NCBI GenBank assembly: GCA_030035585.1
Contig: CM057469.1
Coordinates: 20,330,501 to 20,394,500 of the forward strand
DNA: 64,000 bases
Source of the DNA: Dugong dugon
Taxonomy: Eukaryota > Chordata > Mammalia > Sirenia > Dugongidae
Reading direction: 5' to 3'
Positions 13,195-25,060 of this stretch are shown piece by piece. The translations under genes were made by a program, and so were the position numbers. The first letter of the stretch is position 1. Each line of letters begins with the position of its first letter. Under the pieces are notes generated by a model. The model did no database searches and was not told where the DNA came from. It worked only from the letters and a program-made list of their open reading frames with translations.

Positions 13195-13640
13195 TATTCT
13201 TTGCAATACATATTCATTAAGTACATAATACGTGCCATATACTAGGCATGGTACTGAGGATGCAGAGATAAAGAATACTTGCATAGTCTTTCTCTTTTTC
13301 CTGTGCCTCTGCCTAGAAAAAAAAAGTTTAATACTTCATTAAAATTGTCATAAGCCTAAATCAGTACATGGATTTACAGTACATTTGTTTGAAATCTTTA
13401 AATGATTTTTTATTATAGAAGTAACAGTAAATGTTTACTGCAGGGAACTTTGAAAAGCCATGAAATTATTTCAGTTCATTTGAAAAAAATATTTATTGAC
13501 TGTTTCCTTAAGCCAGTCAGTGTGCTATGTGCTTAGTATAGTGTATGAACAGGACAGATGGGCTCTGCATTTAAGGAGAACATAGTGTTCTGAGGAATGT
13601 ATATTAAACAAATAATTAGAAGTAATTTTCAAGGTATAAA
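13195..13640 (+). repeat. ancient interspersed repeat fragments
   Basis: 'cgtgccatatactaggcatg' near 13232 and 'tcagtgtgctatgtgcttag' near 13518 are two separate hits to the start of the old family described at 2235. Confidence 0.4.
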
Positions 13641-13682
13641 GCAGAAGATGAAAACCACTCTAAAGCTCACCATTTAGCAATC

Positions 13683-14070
13683 ACCTGTCTGTCATTTTGT
13701 CATGTTGTGGTGTCTTGGGTGTTGCTGTGGTGGTGGGAGCTGTGCCATCAGTATTTCAAATACCAGCAAGGTCACCCATGGTGGACAGGTTTCAGTGGAG
13801 CTTCTAGAATAAGACAGACTAATAAGAAAGGCCTGGCGATCTACTTCCTAAAATTAGCTAGTGAAAAACCTACGGCTCACAACAGCATATTGTCCAGTAT
13901 AGTACTAGAAGATGAGCCCCCTAATATGGAAGACATTCAGGTTGCGTGGTGGCTGCTGCAGTGGACTTGAGCGTACCAACGACTGAAAGATGGTGCGGGA
14001 CCAGGCACATTTTGTTCTGCTGTACGTCAGGTCACCATGAGTCAGAGCGCGCTCAGGGACAACTAAGAAC
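13683..14070 (+). mobile_element. internally deleted, non-autonomous RTE derivative
   Basis: The first about 260 bases match what I recall of the 5' end of the elephant RTE ('tcacccatggtggacaggtt', 'agatgagccccctaatatgg'). The last about 125 bases match its 3' end ('gatggtgcgggaccaggcac', 'caccatgagtcagagcgcgc', then an AAC-type tail). All coding sequence between is missing. The 87-residue open frame over the 5' part is incidental. Confidence 0.8.
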
Positions 14071-14189
14071 AAAACAGTAGTTATTATTACTGTGTGAATG
14101 ATTTTATACTGTTCACATATTTTTTGTTTTATTTAATATTTTAAAATGTGTACTAGTTGTCTAGAAGTCTCTGGGTGGTGAGTAATTCA

Positions 14190-14935
14190 TTATGTACATA
14201 CACTTTATTAAATCCTTCCCAAATTGTTGGACATTTAGATTGTTTCCGTTTTTTAAATCAAGTTTGTTTACGTATACTTTACGTGAACGAAATGCACTCA
14301 TTTAGAGTGTACAGTTCAACAATAAATACACCATGTTGTCCTCAAAACAGTAAGATAGAGAACATTTCCATCACCTTGAAAAGTTCCAAAATACCTCTTT
14401 TCAATCAATTCCTGTCTCCCCGCTCCCTGTACCCTCACCCCAGGCAGTCATTGATCTGCTTTCTAACTCTAAACATTTGATTTACCTTTCGTAAAATTTC
14501 ATAGAATGGAATCAGACAGTATTTATTCTTTTGTGTCTGCTTCTTTTGCTCAGCAAACTGTTTTTGAGATACATTCATTTCATTGCATTTCTCAGTAGTT
14601 TGTTCCTTCTGTGGCAAAGTGTGATTTGTTATATGGTTGTAACACTATTTGTTAATCTTTCTTGCTTGTGATGTATATTTGGACTATTTCCAGTTATTAC
14701 CTAATGTGAGTAAAGCTAGTGAGCATATGAAGTGTCTTATTATGGTGTTACCTTGCATTTCTCTGGTGACAATATTAAACATCATTTGATGTACTTATTG
14801 GCCATTTGCATCCTTTTTTGTGACTTCTCTGTTCAGATACTTGGCCTATATATTAATTAGGTTGTTTATCTTCTTATTGCATTTGCAAGATTTCTTTATA
14901 TGTTCTGGTTACAAATACTTTGCCAAATACATGTA
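14190..14935 (-). mobile_element. L1 LINE, antisense, 3' part
   Basis: The 3'UTR end lies near 14260-14330 ('gtacagttcaacaataaata'). Then come the ORF2-end region and antisense ORF2, up to where the opposite-strand L1 begins. Sequence resumes at about 16405, so this is the left half of a split element. Confidence 0.7.
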
Positions 14936-16400
14936 CTAAGAATAGTTGATCTTGGGTTTGGTGATGATTCAACAACACAGTTCATAAAATAAAAAATTGG
15001 TAAGTAGGACTTCAGTAAAGTTAGAAACTTCGGCTCTGTGAAAGGCATTATTAAGAGAATGAAAAGATAAGCCACAGACTGGGAGAAAATACTTGAAAAA
15101 CACATGATAAAGGACTTGTATCCAAGATATACAAAGAACTCTTAAAACTCAACAGTAAGAAAACAAACAACTCAGTTACAAAATGGGTAAAAGATCTGAA
15201 GAGACGCCTCACTAAAGAAGATACACAGATGGAAAATAAGCATTTGAGAAGATGCTGAACATGCCATTAGGGATTGGCAGGTTCAAAGAACAATGAGATA
15301 CTACTGCAGACTTACTTAAAAAGAAAAGAAAAAACCAATCCTGATGGCATGGAGTCGAGTCCGACTCATAGTGACCCTGTAGGACGTTGTAGAACTGCCC
15401 TTTGGGGTTTCAAAGGCTATAAATTTTGACAGAAACATAGTGCCACATCTTTCTCCCATGGAGCAGCTTGTGGGTTCAAACCACTGCCCTTTTGGTTAGC
15501 AGCCAAGTGCTTAACTATTGAACCACCAGGGCTTCTTACAAACGTATTAGAACAGCAAAAATCCAAAACACTGACAAAATCAAATGCTGGCAAGGCTTTG
15601 GAGCAACAGAAACTTAATTCGTTGCTGGTGGAAATGCAAAATGGGGCAGCCACTTTGGAAGACAATCTGGCAGTTTCTTACACAGCTAAACATAAAGGCG
15701 TATACTTCCCAGCAGTTGTACTCCTAGGCGTTTACCCAAGTGAGCTGAAAACGTACGCCCACATAAAAACCTGCACATGAATGTTTATAGCAGCTTTATT
15801 CATAATTGCCAAAAATTGGAAGTAACCCACATATCCTTCAGTAGGTGAGTGGATAAACTGGTACATCCATAAAATGGAGTATTATTCAGCAATAAAAAGA
15901 AATGAGCTATCAAGCCACAAAAAAAATGAAGGGACTTGAAATTTTTATTGCTAGGTGAAAGAAGCCAGTCTGAAAAAGCTACATACTGTATGATTCCTAT
16001 TATACGACAGTCTGGAAAAGGCAAACCTATAGAAAGAGTGAAACGATCAGTGGTTGCCAGAAGCTCAGCGGTAGGAGAAGGGGATGAATAGGTTGAACAC
16101 AGGACATTATTAGGGCAGGAAACTATTCTAAACAATATTATAATGAGGGACACATATTGTGTGTTTGTTCAAGCTCATAGGATTGTACAGTGCAAGGTGT
16201 GAACCCTAATGTAAACTATGGACTTCAGTTAATGTATCAGTATTGTGTCATTATAACAGATGTACTGTAGGAATGCAAGATGTGAATAGAAACCGTGTGT
16301 GTGCCTGGTGGGGTGGAGATACAGGAACTTTGTACTTTCTGCACAGTTTTTCTGTAAACCTAAAACTACTCTAAAAATAAACTTCATTAAAAAGAAAACA
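14936..16400 (+). mobile_element. L1 LINE, sense, inserted in an antisense L1
   Basis: The + strand carries ORF2 C-terminal sequence with stops, for example 'gccacagactgggagaaaat' and 'tactattcagcaataaaaag'-like phrases. A 3'UTR ending 'ctaaaactactctaaaaata' follows, with an A-rich tail at about 16370-16400. An AfroSINE splits it at 15332-15537. Confidence 0.8.
15332..15537 (-). mobile_element. AfroSINE, long subtype, inside an L1
   Basis: On the minus strand it starts 'agccctggtggttcaatagt', carries 'ccatgggagaaagatgtggc' and ends with 'tcactatgagtcggactcga'. It interrupts the L1 open reading frame, so it is younger than that L1. Confidence 0.93.
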
Positions 16401-16404
16401 AGAA

Positions 16405-17490
16405 CTTTTTCTACACTGTGGCTTTCTCAATTTCTCAGGGGTATCTTTTGAGAAACAGAAGTTTTTAATTTTGAAGTCCAATTTGTCAGTTTTTTTCTTT
16501 TACGATCTGTAATAGTTTGTCTTAGCTAAGAAACCTTGGTCTTCCCTAGGTCACAAGTATTTTGTACTATGTTTTCTTCTAAAAGTTTTGTAGTTTTACC
16601 TACTATGCTTAGTCTGTGATCCATTTCAAGTTAATTTTTATGTACGCTTTAAGATATATATTTAGATTTATTTTATTTTTCTCCCAAATGGATGTTTGGT
16701 TATTCCAGCATCTTTTGTTGAAAAAGCTATTCCTTCTCCCGTTGAATGACCTCAGCACCTCTTTTGGAAATCAGTTTGGCATATATATGTGGGTCTATTT
16801 CTGGACTCTGGTCTATTGATCTGTGTATTTCTCATACCAGTACCACCCAGCATTGATTACAGTAACTTCAGTGCATATCTTAAAATCAGGAAGAACTTTG
16901 TTCTTCATAATCATTTTGGCTCCTCTAGGTCCTTTTTGTTTCCCTGTAAATTTTAGTATCAGTGTCTCAATTAAAAAAAAAAAAAAGCTTATTGGGGTTT
17001 TGATTGGAGTTACATTGAGTCTATAGATTGGTTTGGTGAGAATTGGCATCTTAATATTGAACCTTCTGATCCATGAACAAGGTATCTCTGTGTTAATGTG
17101 TTATCTAACTCCTATTGAAATGCCTTGTAGTTTTCATTGTACAGGTTTTGCAAACTCTTTTAAAAAAATTTATCATTACATATTCCTATTTTTCCCCATT
17201 TCCAGTTGTTTTTTGTTAGCATATTAGAGTACAGTTGAAATTTGTGTATCCACTTTGTATCCCACGTCCTCCTTAAACTCACTCAGTAAGTCTAGTAACT
17301 TTTTTGTGTGTATTTCTTCGGGTTTTCTATGCAGACAACCTGCTATCTGTGAATAAATGCAATTTTACTGCTTTTCCAATCTGTATGGCATTTATTTATT
17401 TGTTATGTATCTGTTTATTTATACCTCGTTTCACTGGATAGCAGCTCTAATACATTGCCTTATAGAAGTGGTGAACATCATTGTTTTTGT
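16405..17490 (-). mobile_element. L1 LINE, antisense, continuation
   Basis: It resumes the antisense ORF2 of 14190-14935 ('tcaggggtatcttttgagaa', 'gtgatccatttcaagttaat'). The stretch translates on the minus strand with stops. An A-run sits at 16972-16985. Confidence 0.7.
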
Positions 17491-17493
17491 TCT

Positions 17494-17645
17494 TGATGCT
17501 CATTGATGTCAAGTCAGTTGACTCATACTGACCCTATGGGACAGAGTAGAATTGCCCCATAGGGTTTCCAAAGAGGAGCTGGTGGATTCAAACAGCTAAC
17601 CTTTTGGTTATTAGCCGAGTGCTTAACTTTTGAAGCTACAGTTTT
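17494..17645 (-). mobile_element. AfroSINE, short subtype, degraded head
   Basis: Minus-strand modules 'cctatgggg'-type middle and 'gggtcagtatgagtcaactg' tail are clear. The tRNA-like head near 17640 is eroded ('tgtagcttcaaaagttaagc'). Confidence 0.85.
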
Positions 17646-19850
17646 CTTTGTATGACAAACTTATTTTTAACTTAATATATTTTATGTTCAAGTTATACCA
17701 CATACATATATTGTAAGAGCCTCTCACCAGTACACTTCTCCCCCTTCCAGTCTTTAAGCTGTTGTTATCATTCATTTTACTTCAACATGTTATAAATCCC
17801 CTAATTCATCGTCATTTTTGTTTTAAACAGTGAATTATACTTTAAAGAGGTTTAAAAAGTAAGACAATTGTATTTCCCCACATAATGATCATTTCCAGTC
17901 TCTTCTTTATCTTGTGTAGATCCAGTTTTCCATCTGGTACCATGTTCCTTCAGCCTAAGGCATTTCCTTAAACATTGCTTATAGTGCAATTTTTCTAGAG
18001 CCCTGGTGGTGTAGTGGTGAAGAGCTTGGCTGCTAACCAAAAGGTCAGCAGTCCAAATCCATCAGCTGCTCCTTGGAAACCTTATGGGGCAGTTCTACTC
18101 TGTCCTATAGGGTTGTTAGGAGTCAGAATTGAGTCACCAGCAGCAGGTTTGGTTTTTGATTTTGTCTTTCTGGAAAAGGCTTTATTTTGCTATGATTTTT
18201 TTGAAAGATATTTTAGCTAGGTATAAAATCGTAGTTTGATAGCTTTACCTTTCACTATTATAAAGGTGTCACTCTGCTGTCTTCTGACCTGCATAGTTTC
18301 TGACAGAAATCTGCCCTCATTTTTATCTTTCTTCCTTTGTGTTTTATATGTGTTTCTCCTCCCTCTGGCTGCTTTTAAGCTTTTCTCTTTATCACTAGTT
18401 TCTAGCTATTTGATTTTGATGTGCCATGGTATGCTTTTCTTCACATTTCTTTTGCTTAGGGTTCTTAAAGCCTTTGTGGATCCATAGGCATATAGTTTTC
18501 ATCAAATTTGGAAAACTTTTAGACATTATTCTTAAGTATTTTTTGTTGTTTTCTCATTTCTTTTGTTCTGTTTTTAGAGTTCACTTAACTTGTGTTAGGC
18601 TGCTTGATGTTCCATAGTTTATTAATGCTGTCTTCATTTTTTTCCTATCTTTAATTTTGAATTGTTTGATTCCTGTGTCTTTATGTTTACTAATATTTTA
18701 TTCTCCAGTAGCTAACCTGCAGTTAATTCTATCAAGTATATTTTTCATCTCTTGAAGTTCAATTTGGGACTTTTTCTTATATTTTCCATTTCTTAGTATG
18801 CTTCCCTCTTCCTTTTCTGAAATTTCAGACTACATTTTTAATAGCTGTTGTGTCCCGGTAGTCTTCTAATCCTATCATTTTTCATTTTCTAAATCTGTTT
18901 CTATTCGTTGATTTTTCTCCTAGTTATGGGTCATCTTTTCCTACTTTTCTATGCCTGATATATATATATTTTTTTTTTTTTTTTTGATACGCCAGTCATT
19001 ATGAATTTTTTATTGTCGAGTGCTGGAATTTTTGGTATTAAAGAAATGTCTATTTTAGACACATTATTCTTCCTTATAATCACTGTGATCCTTTCAGGTC
19101 TTAGTTTTCAGCTTTGTTAAGCTGGTCCACAGTAGCCTTTAGTCTAGGGCTAATACTGAGGCAGTACCCTTTAGGGCTCTACTGGATACTACATTTTTTA
19201 TAAGCTTTTTCAGTTTTTCCTGGTGAGGACATGAACTATTTTGGGCCTTGTGTGAGCTCAGTGATTGTTGCATCTTATCCTTTCCAAGTAACTCTTCCGC
19301 TGGCCTCAGTATTTTCTTCATGTACATGTGCTGATCAATAAAACTCATACAGTCCATTACAGATACCTGGAGCTCTCTGTCTTTGGAGATCATTTCTCTG
19401 ATTTTCTGCATCATGAATTCTGGGTACCATGTTCTCCCCAAAGCCTGACCTCTGTATTCTTAACTCAGGAATCCCAACAGGCTCTGTTTCAGTTTTTCCT
19501 CCCCGTGCTGCAGCCTAGTCACTTTCTCCAGACAGCAAGCTGGGGCAATTACAGTTATCATTGTATTTTTCTGGGGTCTCTGTACTGTGCTGCCTGTTGT
19601 TCAATGTTTAAAAAAAAAAACAAAAACCCTTGTTTCATGTATTTTGAATGAAGAAGGGAATGTAAATCTTATGTCTTGTTACTCAATCGTTGTCAAATAA
19701 GAAGTATCTAATCTTTTTTGTTATTGTTGGATATTTTCACTGATTCTGAATTTTAGGCTACGTTTTTTCTTTTAGCAACTTGGACTTAAAATTTTGCAAT
19801 GTCCTCTTACATATAGTTTTTGTGAAGAAGTCTAGGCATATTCTACTGTT
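17646..19850 (-). mobile_element. old L1-like sequence, antisense
   Basis: Phrases such as 'gatattttagctaggtataa', 'gcttttaagcttttctcttt' and 'tttgatgtgccatggtatgc' belong to an old antisense L1-type block. Related phrases recur at 10120-10300 and 23900-24650. A T-rich run lies at 18966-18985. The 100- and 107-residue frames at 19139-19651 overlap on opposite strands and are not genes. Confidence 0.5.
17998..18158 (+). mobile_element. AfroSINE, short subtype
   Basis: Starts 'gagccctggtggtgtagtgg', runs through 'cttggctgctaaccaaaagg' and 'tcctatagggttgttaggag', and ends in a T-rich 'ggtttggtttttg'. It splits the old L1-like block. Confidence 0.93.
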
Positions 19851-19877
19851 TTTTTTTTTTCCCCCTCTGTATGTAAT

Positions 19878-20080
19878 TGTTGTTGTTGTATGTGATCAAG
19901 TCAATTTCAACTTATGGTGACCCTGTAGGACAAAGTAGAACTGCCCCGTAGGCTTTTGTAGGCTGTAATCTTTATGGGAGCAGATCGCCAGGTCTTTTTT
20001 CCCACACAGCCACTGGTGGGTTCAAACCACCGACCTTTCAGTTAGCAGCCGAGTGCTTAACCATTGTACCACCAGGGCTC
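19878..20080 (-). mobile_element. AfroSINE, long subtype, with CAA-like tail
   Basis: Minus strand from 20080: 'gagccctggtggtacaatgg' through 'gtgtgggaaaaaagacctgg' to 'gtcaccataagttgaaattg'. The + strand begins with a short GTT repeat near 19878, the RTE-type tail in reverse. Confidence 0.92.
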
Positions 20081-20097
20081 TTTTTTGTAATGTGTCC

Positions 20098-21485
20098 TTT
20101 TTTTTTTTTTTTTTGTCTTTCTCTCGACATTTATTTTATTTTATTTATTGTTGTGCTTTAAGTGAAAGTTTACAATTGAAGTTAGTCTCTCACACAAAAA
20201 TTTATACACACATTGTTTTGCAACCCTAGTTGCTCTCCCTGTACTGTAACAGCACACTCTACCTTTCCACCCTGGATTTTCTGTGTCCATTCAATCAGCT
20301 CCTGACCCTCTCTGCCTTCTCATCTCGCCTCTGGACAGGAGCTGCCCATTTAGTCTCATGTATCTACTTCAGTTAAGAAGCACACTCTTCACAAGCATCA
20401 TTTTATTCCCCATACTTCAGTCTAATCTTTGTCTGAAGACTTGGCCTCTGGAATGGTTTTAGTTTTGGGCTAACAGAGAGTCCAGGGGGCCATGTCTTCC
20501 AGAGTTTCTCCAGTCTCAATTGAACCATTAAGTTTGGTCTTTTTACTAGAATTTGAGTTCTGCACCCCACTTTTTTCCTACTCCGTCAGGGACTCTCTGT
20601 TGTGTTCCCTGTCAGGGAGGTCATTGGTGGTAGCCGGGTACTATCTAGTTCTTGTCTCAGGCTGATGAAGTCTCGTTTATGTGGCCTTTTCTGTCTCTTG
20701 GGTTAATGTCCTTATGTCTTTGCAGTTCTTCATTCTCCTTTACTCCGGGTGGTTGGGACCAATTGACGCATCTTAGATGGCCACTCACTAGCTTTTAAGA
20801 CCCCAGATGTCACTCACCAAAGTGGGATGCAGAACATTTTCTTAAAAAACTTTGTTATGCTAATTGACCTGGATGTCCCCTGAACGCATGGTCCCCAGAC
20901 CCCTGCTCCTGCTACTCTGTCCCTTGAAGTGTTTTGTTGTATTCAGGGAACTTCTTAGCTTTGGTTTAGTCCAGTTGTGCTGACTTCCCCTGTGATGTTT
21001 GCTGTCCTTCCCTTCACATAAGATAATTCTTGTCTACTTTCTAGTTAGTGAATTCCCCTCTCTCTCCCTCTCCACCCTTGTAACCATCAAAGAATGTTTT
21101 CTTCTGTGTTTAAACCTTTTCTTGAGCTGTGTTTAAACCTTTTCTTGAGTTCTGGTAATAGTGGTCTTATACAATAGTTGTCCTTTTGTGACTGACTAAA
21201 TTCACTCAGCATAACGCCTTCCAGATTCCTCCATGTTATGTTTCACAGATTCATCGTTCTTTATCATTGCGTAGTATTCCATTGTGTGAATATACCATAA
21301 TTTGTTTACCCATTCATCCATTGATTGGCACCTAGGTTGTTTCCATCTTTTTGCTATCATGAACTGTGCTGCAAAGAACATGGCTGTGCATATATCTATT
21401 GGTGGGACAACTCTTATTTCTCTAGGATATAGTCCAAGGAGGAGGATTGCTGGATCATATGGTACTTCTATTTCTAGCTTTTTTT
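20098..21485 (-). mobile_element. L1 LINE, antisense, mostly 3'UTR
   Basis: A T-run at 20098-20114 is the reverse of the poly(A) tail. About 1.2 kb of 3'UTR follows, with phrases such as 'tctagttcttgtctcaggct' and 'ttaagaccccagatgtcact'. The last bases of ORF2 follow around 21350-21480. It is 5' truncated and abuts a second L1 in the same orientation. Confidence 0.85.
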
Positions 21486-23835
21486 CTTTTTAATTTTTTT
21501 ATTTTATAGTACTTCAGGTGAAGGCTTACAGAACAAATAGTTTCTCATGAAACAGTAGTACACGTGTTGTTTTATGACATTGGTTAACAACCCCACAACA
21601 TATTAACCCTCTAAATTCTCAACCTTTTTTTTTTTTTTTTTTTGGTGGAAATACACATAGCCAAAGATACACCGTTTCAAAAATTTCTACATACACAGTT
21701 CAGTGACATTGACTACTCTCTTCCAGTTGTGCTGTTATTCTCACTTAAGATGAAGGCTTACAGAACAAAATAGTTTCTCATTTAACAGTTACTACAAACG
21801 TTGCCCTATGACAATGGTTAACAATCTCACAACACATTAACAATATCCTTACTCAATCTTGTGTTCCCTATCACCAGCTTCCTTGTCCCCTTCTGCCTTC
21901 TGGCCCTTGTCCCTGGACTCCCGTACCTCGTTAGTCTCATTTGGTTTTACAGGGCTGTCCACTCCCAGGCTGAACAGTGAACCTCGGAGGTAACTTCACC
22001 ACTGAGCTAAAAGGGTGTCTGGGGGCGATACTCTCAGGGTTTCTCCAGTCTCCTTTAGGCCAGTAAATCTGGTCTTTTTTTTTTTGTGAGTTAGAGTTAT
22101 GCTGTACATCCTTCTCCAACTCTGTCCAGAACCCTTTGTTGTGATCCTGGTCAGAGCAGTCAGTGGTGGTAGCCGGGCACCATCCAGCTGTACTGGACTC
22201 AGTCCGGTGGAGGCCTTGGTAGCTGTGGACAGTTGGTCTTTTGGACTAATCTTTTCCTTGTATCCTGTTCTCTTCATTCTCCCTTGCTCCCGAAGGGATG
22301 AGACCAGTGGAGTATCTTAGATGGCCGCTCACAGGTTTTTAAGACCCCAGACACTACTCACCAAGGTAGAATGTAGAGCACTGTCTTTGTAAGCTGTGTC
22401 ATGCCAATTGAGCTAGATGTTCCCCGAGACCGTGGTCCTCAGAGCCCTCCGCCCAGCAGTTCAGTCCCTCAGGGAGTTTGAATGTGTCTATGGGGCTTCC
22501 ATGACCTTTCCTTGTACAGGTTGTGCTAGTTTCCCCTGTATTGTGTACTGTCTCACCCTTCACCCAAGATACCACTTATCTATTGCCTATTTAGTATTCC
22601 CCCCTCCCCATCCCTGGTAACCAACAAAGATTGTTACATTTTGCGTGTGAACTTTTTCATGGGTTTTTACAATAGAGGTCTCATACAATATTTGTCCTTT
22701 TGTGATTGACTTATTTCACTCAGCATCATGTCCTCCAGTTTCATCCAAGTGATGAGATGCTTCACAGATTCATCGTTGTTCTTTCTCGTTGCATAGTACT
22801 CCATTGTGTGTATGTACCATAGTTTGTTTATCCATTCATCTGTTGATGGGCATCTAGGTTGTTTCCTTCATTTTGCTATTGTGAACAATGCTGCCATGAA
22901 CATAGGTGGGCATATGTCTATTTGAGTGATGATCCTTATTTCTCTAGCATATATTCCTAGGAGTGGGATTGCTGGATCGAATGGTATGTCTATTTCTAGC
23001 TTTCTGAGGACGTGCCATATCATTTTCCAAAATGGTTGTATCATTTTGCTTTCCCACCAGCAGTGCATAAGAGTTGTGATCTCCCCGCAGCCCCTCCAAC
23101 ATTTGTTATTTCCAGTGTTTTTGATTCGTGCCAGTAATGCCGGGGTGAGATGGTATCTCATTGTGGTTTTAATTTGCATTTCTCTAATGGCTAGTGATCG
23201 CGAGCATTTCCTGATGTGTTTGTTGGCCATTTGAATGTCTTCTTTGGTGAAGTGTCTGTTCATTTCCTTTGCCCATTTTTTAATAGGATTACTTGTCTTT
23301 TTGTTGTAGAGGTGTTGGATTTTCTTATAGATTATGGAGATTAGACCTTTGTCTGACTTGTACTGCCCAAAAATTTTCTCCCAGTCTGTAGGTTCTCTTT
23401 TTATTCTTTTGGTGAAGTCTTTTGAAGAGGATAGGTGTTTGATTTTTAGAAGATCCCAGTCATCTAGCTTATCTGTTGGGGTTTGTGCATTGATGGTTAT
23501 GGTTTGTATCCTGTAAATGCCATGTATTAAGGCCTGAAGTGTTGGTTCTATTTTTTCTTCTATGAACTTTATAGTTTTAGGCTTTATATTCAGGTCTTTG
23601 ATCCATTTTGAAGTAGTTTTTGTATACGATGTGAGGTATGGGTCCTGTTTCATTTTTTTGCAAATGGATATCCAGTTTTGCCAGCACCATTTGTTAAAAA
23701 GACTGTCTTTTCCCCATTTGATGGACTTTGGGCCCTTGTTGAAGATCAGGTGACCGTAGGTGGATGGATTTACATCTGGGTTCTCAATTCTGTTCCATTG
23801 GTCAATGTATCTGTCGTTGTACCAGTATCTTTTTT
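21486..23835 (-). mobile_element. L1 LINE, antisense, with long modular 3'UTR
   Basis: On the minus strand ORF2 ends at 22868 and is followed by about 1.38 kb of 3'UTR ending at 21486. That 3'UTR contains an internal 19-base A-tract (21625-21643 as T on +) and two similar end modules (about 21515-21610 and 21751-21842). The element breaks off at a T-run, 23831-23843. Confidence 0.85.
22868..23653 (-). pseudogene. L1 ORF2 C-terminal fragment, open for 261 codons
   Basis: This is the C-terminal end of the L1 endonuclease/reverse transcriptase polyprotein. It contains the segment [20 protein letters not shown], a cysteine-rich NKCWRGCGE followed by LMHCWW (the usual C-terminal Cys-rich domain), and the end LFTIAK. 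The catalytic reverse transcriptase and endonuclease parts are absent because the element is truncated at about 23835. The lack of stops over 786 bases suggests a fairly young copy. It is not a host gene. Confidence 0.9.
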
Positions 23836-23843
23836 TTTTTTAA

Positions 23844-25060
23844 CTCAGAATGTTATAAAGATTTTCTGTTTGTCACTGGTTTGTCAGAAATTTGAAGACT
23901 TGTGTTTTGAGCATGCACATGTTTGTAATTTTTATCCTGTTCTGGTTTGTTGGGATTCTTATATCTGTGTATTTATCATTTTCATCCAATTTTGGAAATT
24001 TTTGCCGTTAGTTCACAAATGTGCCCTTCCCTGCGCCCCTTGCAGGTACTATAGTTATACATATATTTGACTCCTAGATTCTATCCAGCTGTTCACTGAG
24101 GCTTTGTTTTTGTTTTTTCTCTTTCTTTGTTTCTTTCATTTGAACTTTGTGTAGTTTCTATTGCTATGGCTTCATGTTCGCCGGTCGTTTCTCTTTCCGC
24201 GTCTAAACTATTGTTACTCTCAAATTTAGCAAATTTTTTATTTCAAAAAATGTATCTTTTATCTCTAGAAGTTCCATTTGTTTCTGTGTGTATTTTCCAT
24301 TTCTCTTTTCTTTAAGTTTATGTACTGTTTTATGATCTACTAATTCTATCATCTCTATCATTTTTTGGTTTCTTTCAAATGACCAGTTTTTTTCTTTTGA
24401 TTATGGATCACATTTTCTCATGTGTAATAATTGTTGATTGGATGCTAGATAATTTGAACTTTACATTGTTGATTTTCTGGATTTTGTTGTCTTTCTTCTA
24501 AGAGTTTTAGGCTATGTTCTGGTAGCGAGTTAAATTATTTGCATATCTAATTGATATTTTACAGTATCATTTGTTAGCTTTTTTAGTGTAGGGTTAGCTT
24601 TGCTCTGACTCTTTTAAGGTATCTACTATATGCCTGGTTGTTCATGGATGAATCTCTCTTCTGGTCAGAAATGGAGCATCTCTCAGCTCTGTGTGAGCTC
24701 TGGAAATTATTTGGCATACAGCTCCCCATTCCTTCTCTGTTTAACCATACACATGCATTGCTTAATATTCAGCATCAGAGTCAGCTCTGCCAATCCATAT
24801 AGCTTGTTTCTCTCTGGTGCCCTCCCCTGCAAATGCCGTCCACCTCACCCCTTCAGAATTTGATATTATCTTTCCAACATTGAGAGAGCTGAGTTTTCCT
24901 TGGGATTTCCTTTCCTGAATGGTGTTCCAGAAAGTGCCCCTAAACAGAAGGTGGGGTGATCGTAGAACTCACCTTGTTTCCATTCTCACAGGGATCATAG
25001 TGCTGCACTGCCTGTTGTCCCATATCTAATATATATTTTGCCAGTATTTATTTCTGTGCA
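23844..25060 (-). repeat. old L1-like sequence, antisense, degraded
   Basis: It shares phrases and order with 18400-19080, for example 'tttgattatggatcacattt' and 'aataattgttgattggatgc'. Boundaries are unclear. Confidence 0.4.

Noticed and set aside
13707-13970. 87-residue + frame as a gene
   Set aside because: Covers the 5' non-coding part of the RTE derivative.
19139-19651. Opposite-strand 100- and 107-residue frames
   Set aside because: Overlap on both strands in an old L1-like block; no domain recognised.
22868-23653. 261-residue open frame as a host gene
   Set aside because: It is the L1 ORF2 C-terminus (Cys-rich end, [12 protein letters not shown]) inside an L1 with a 3'UTR.
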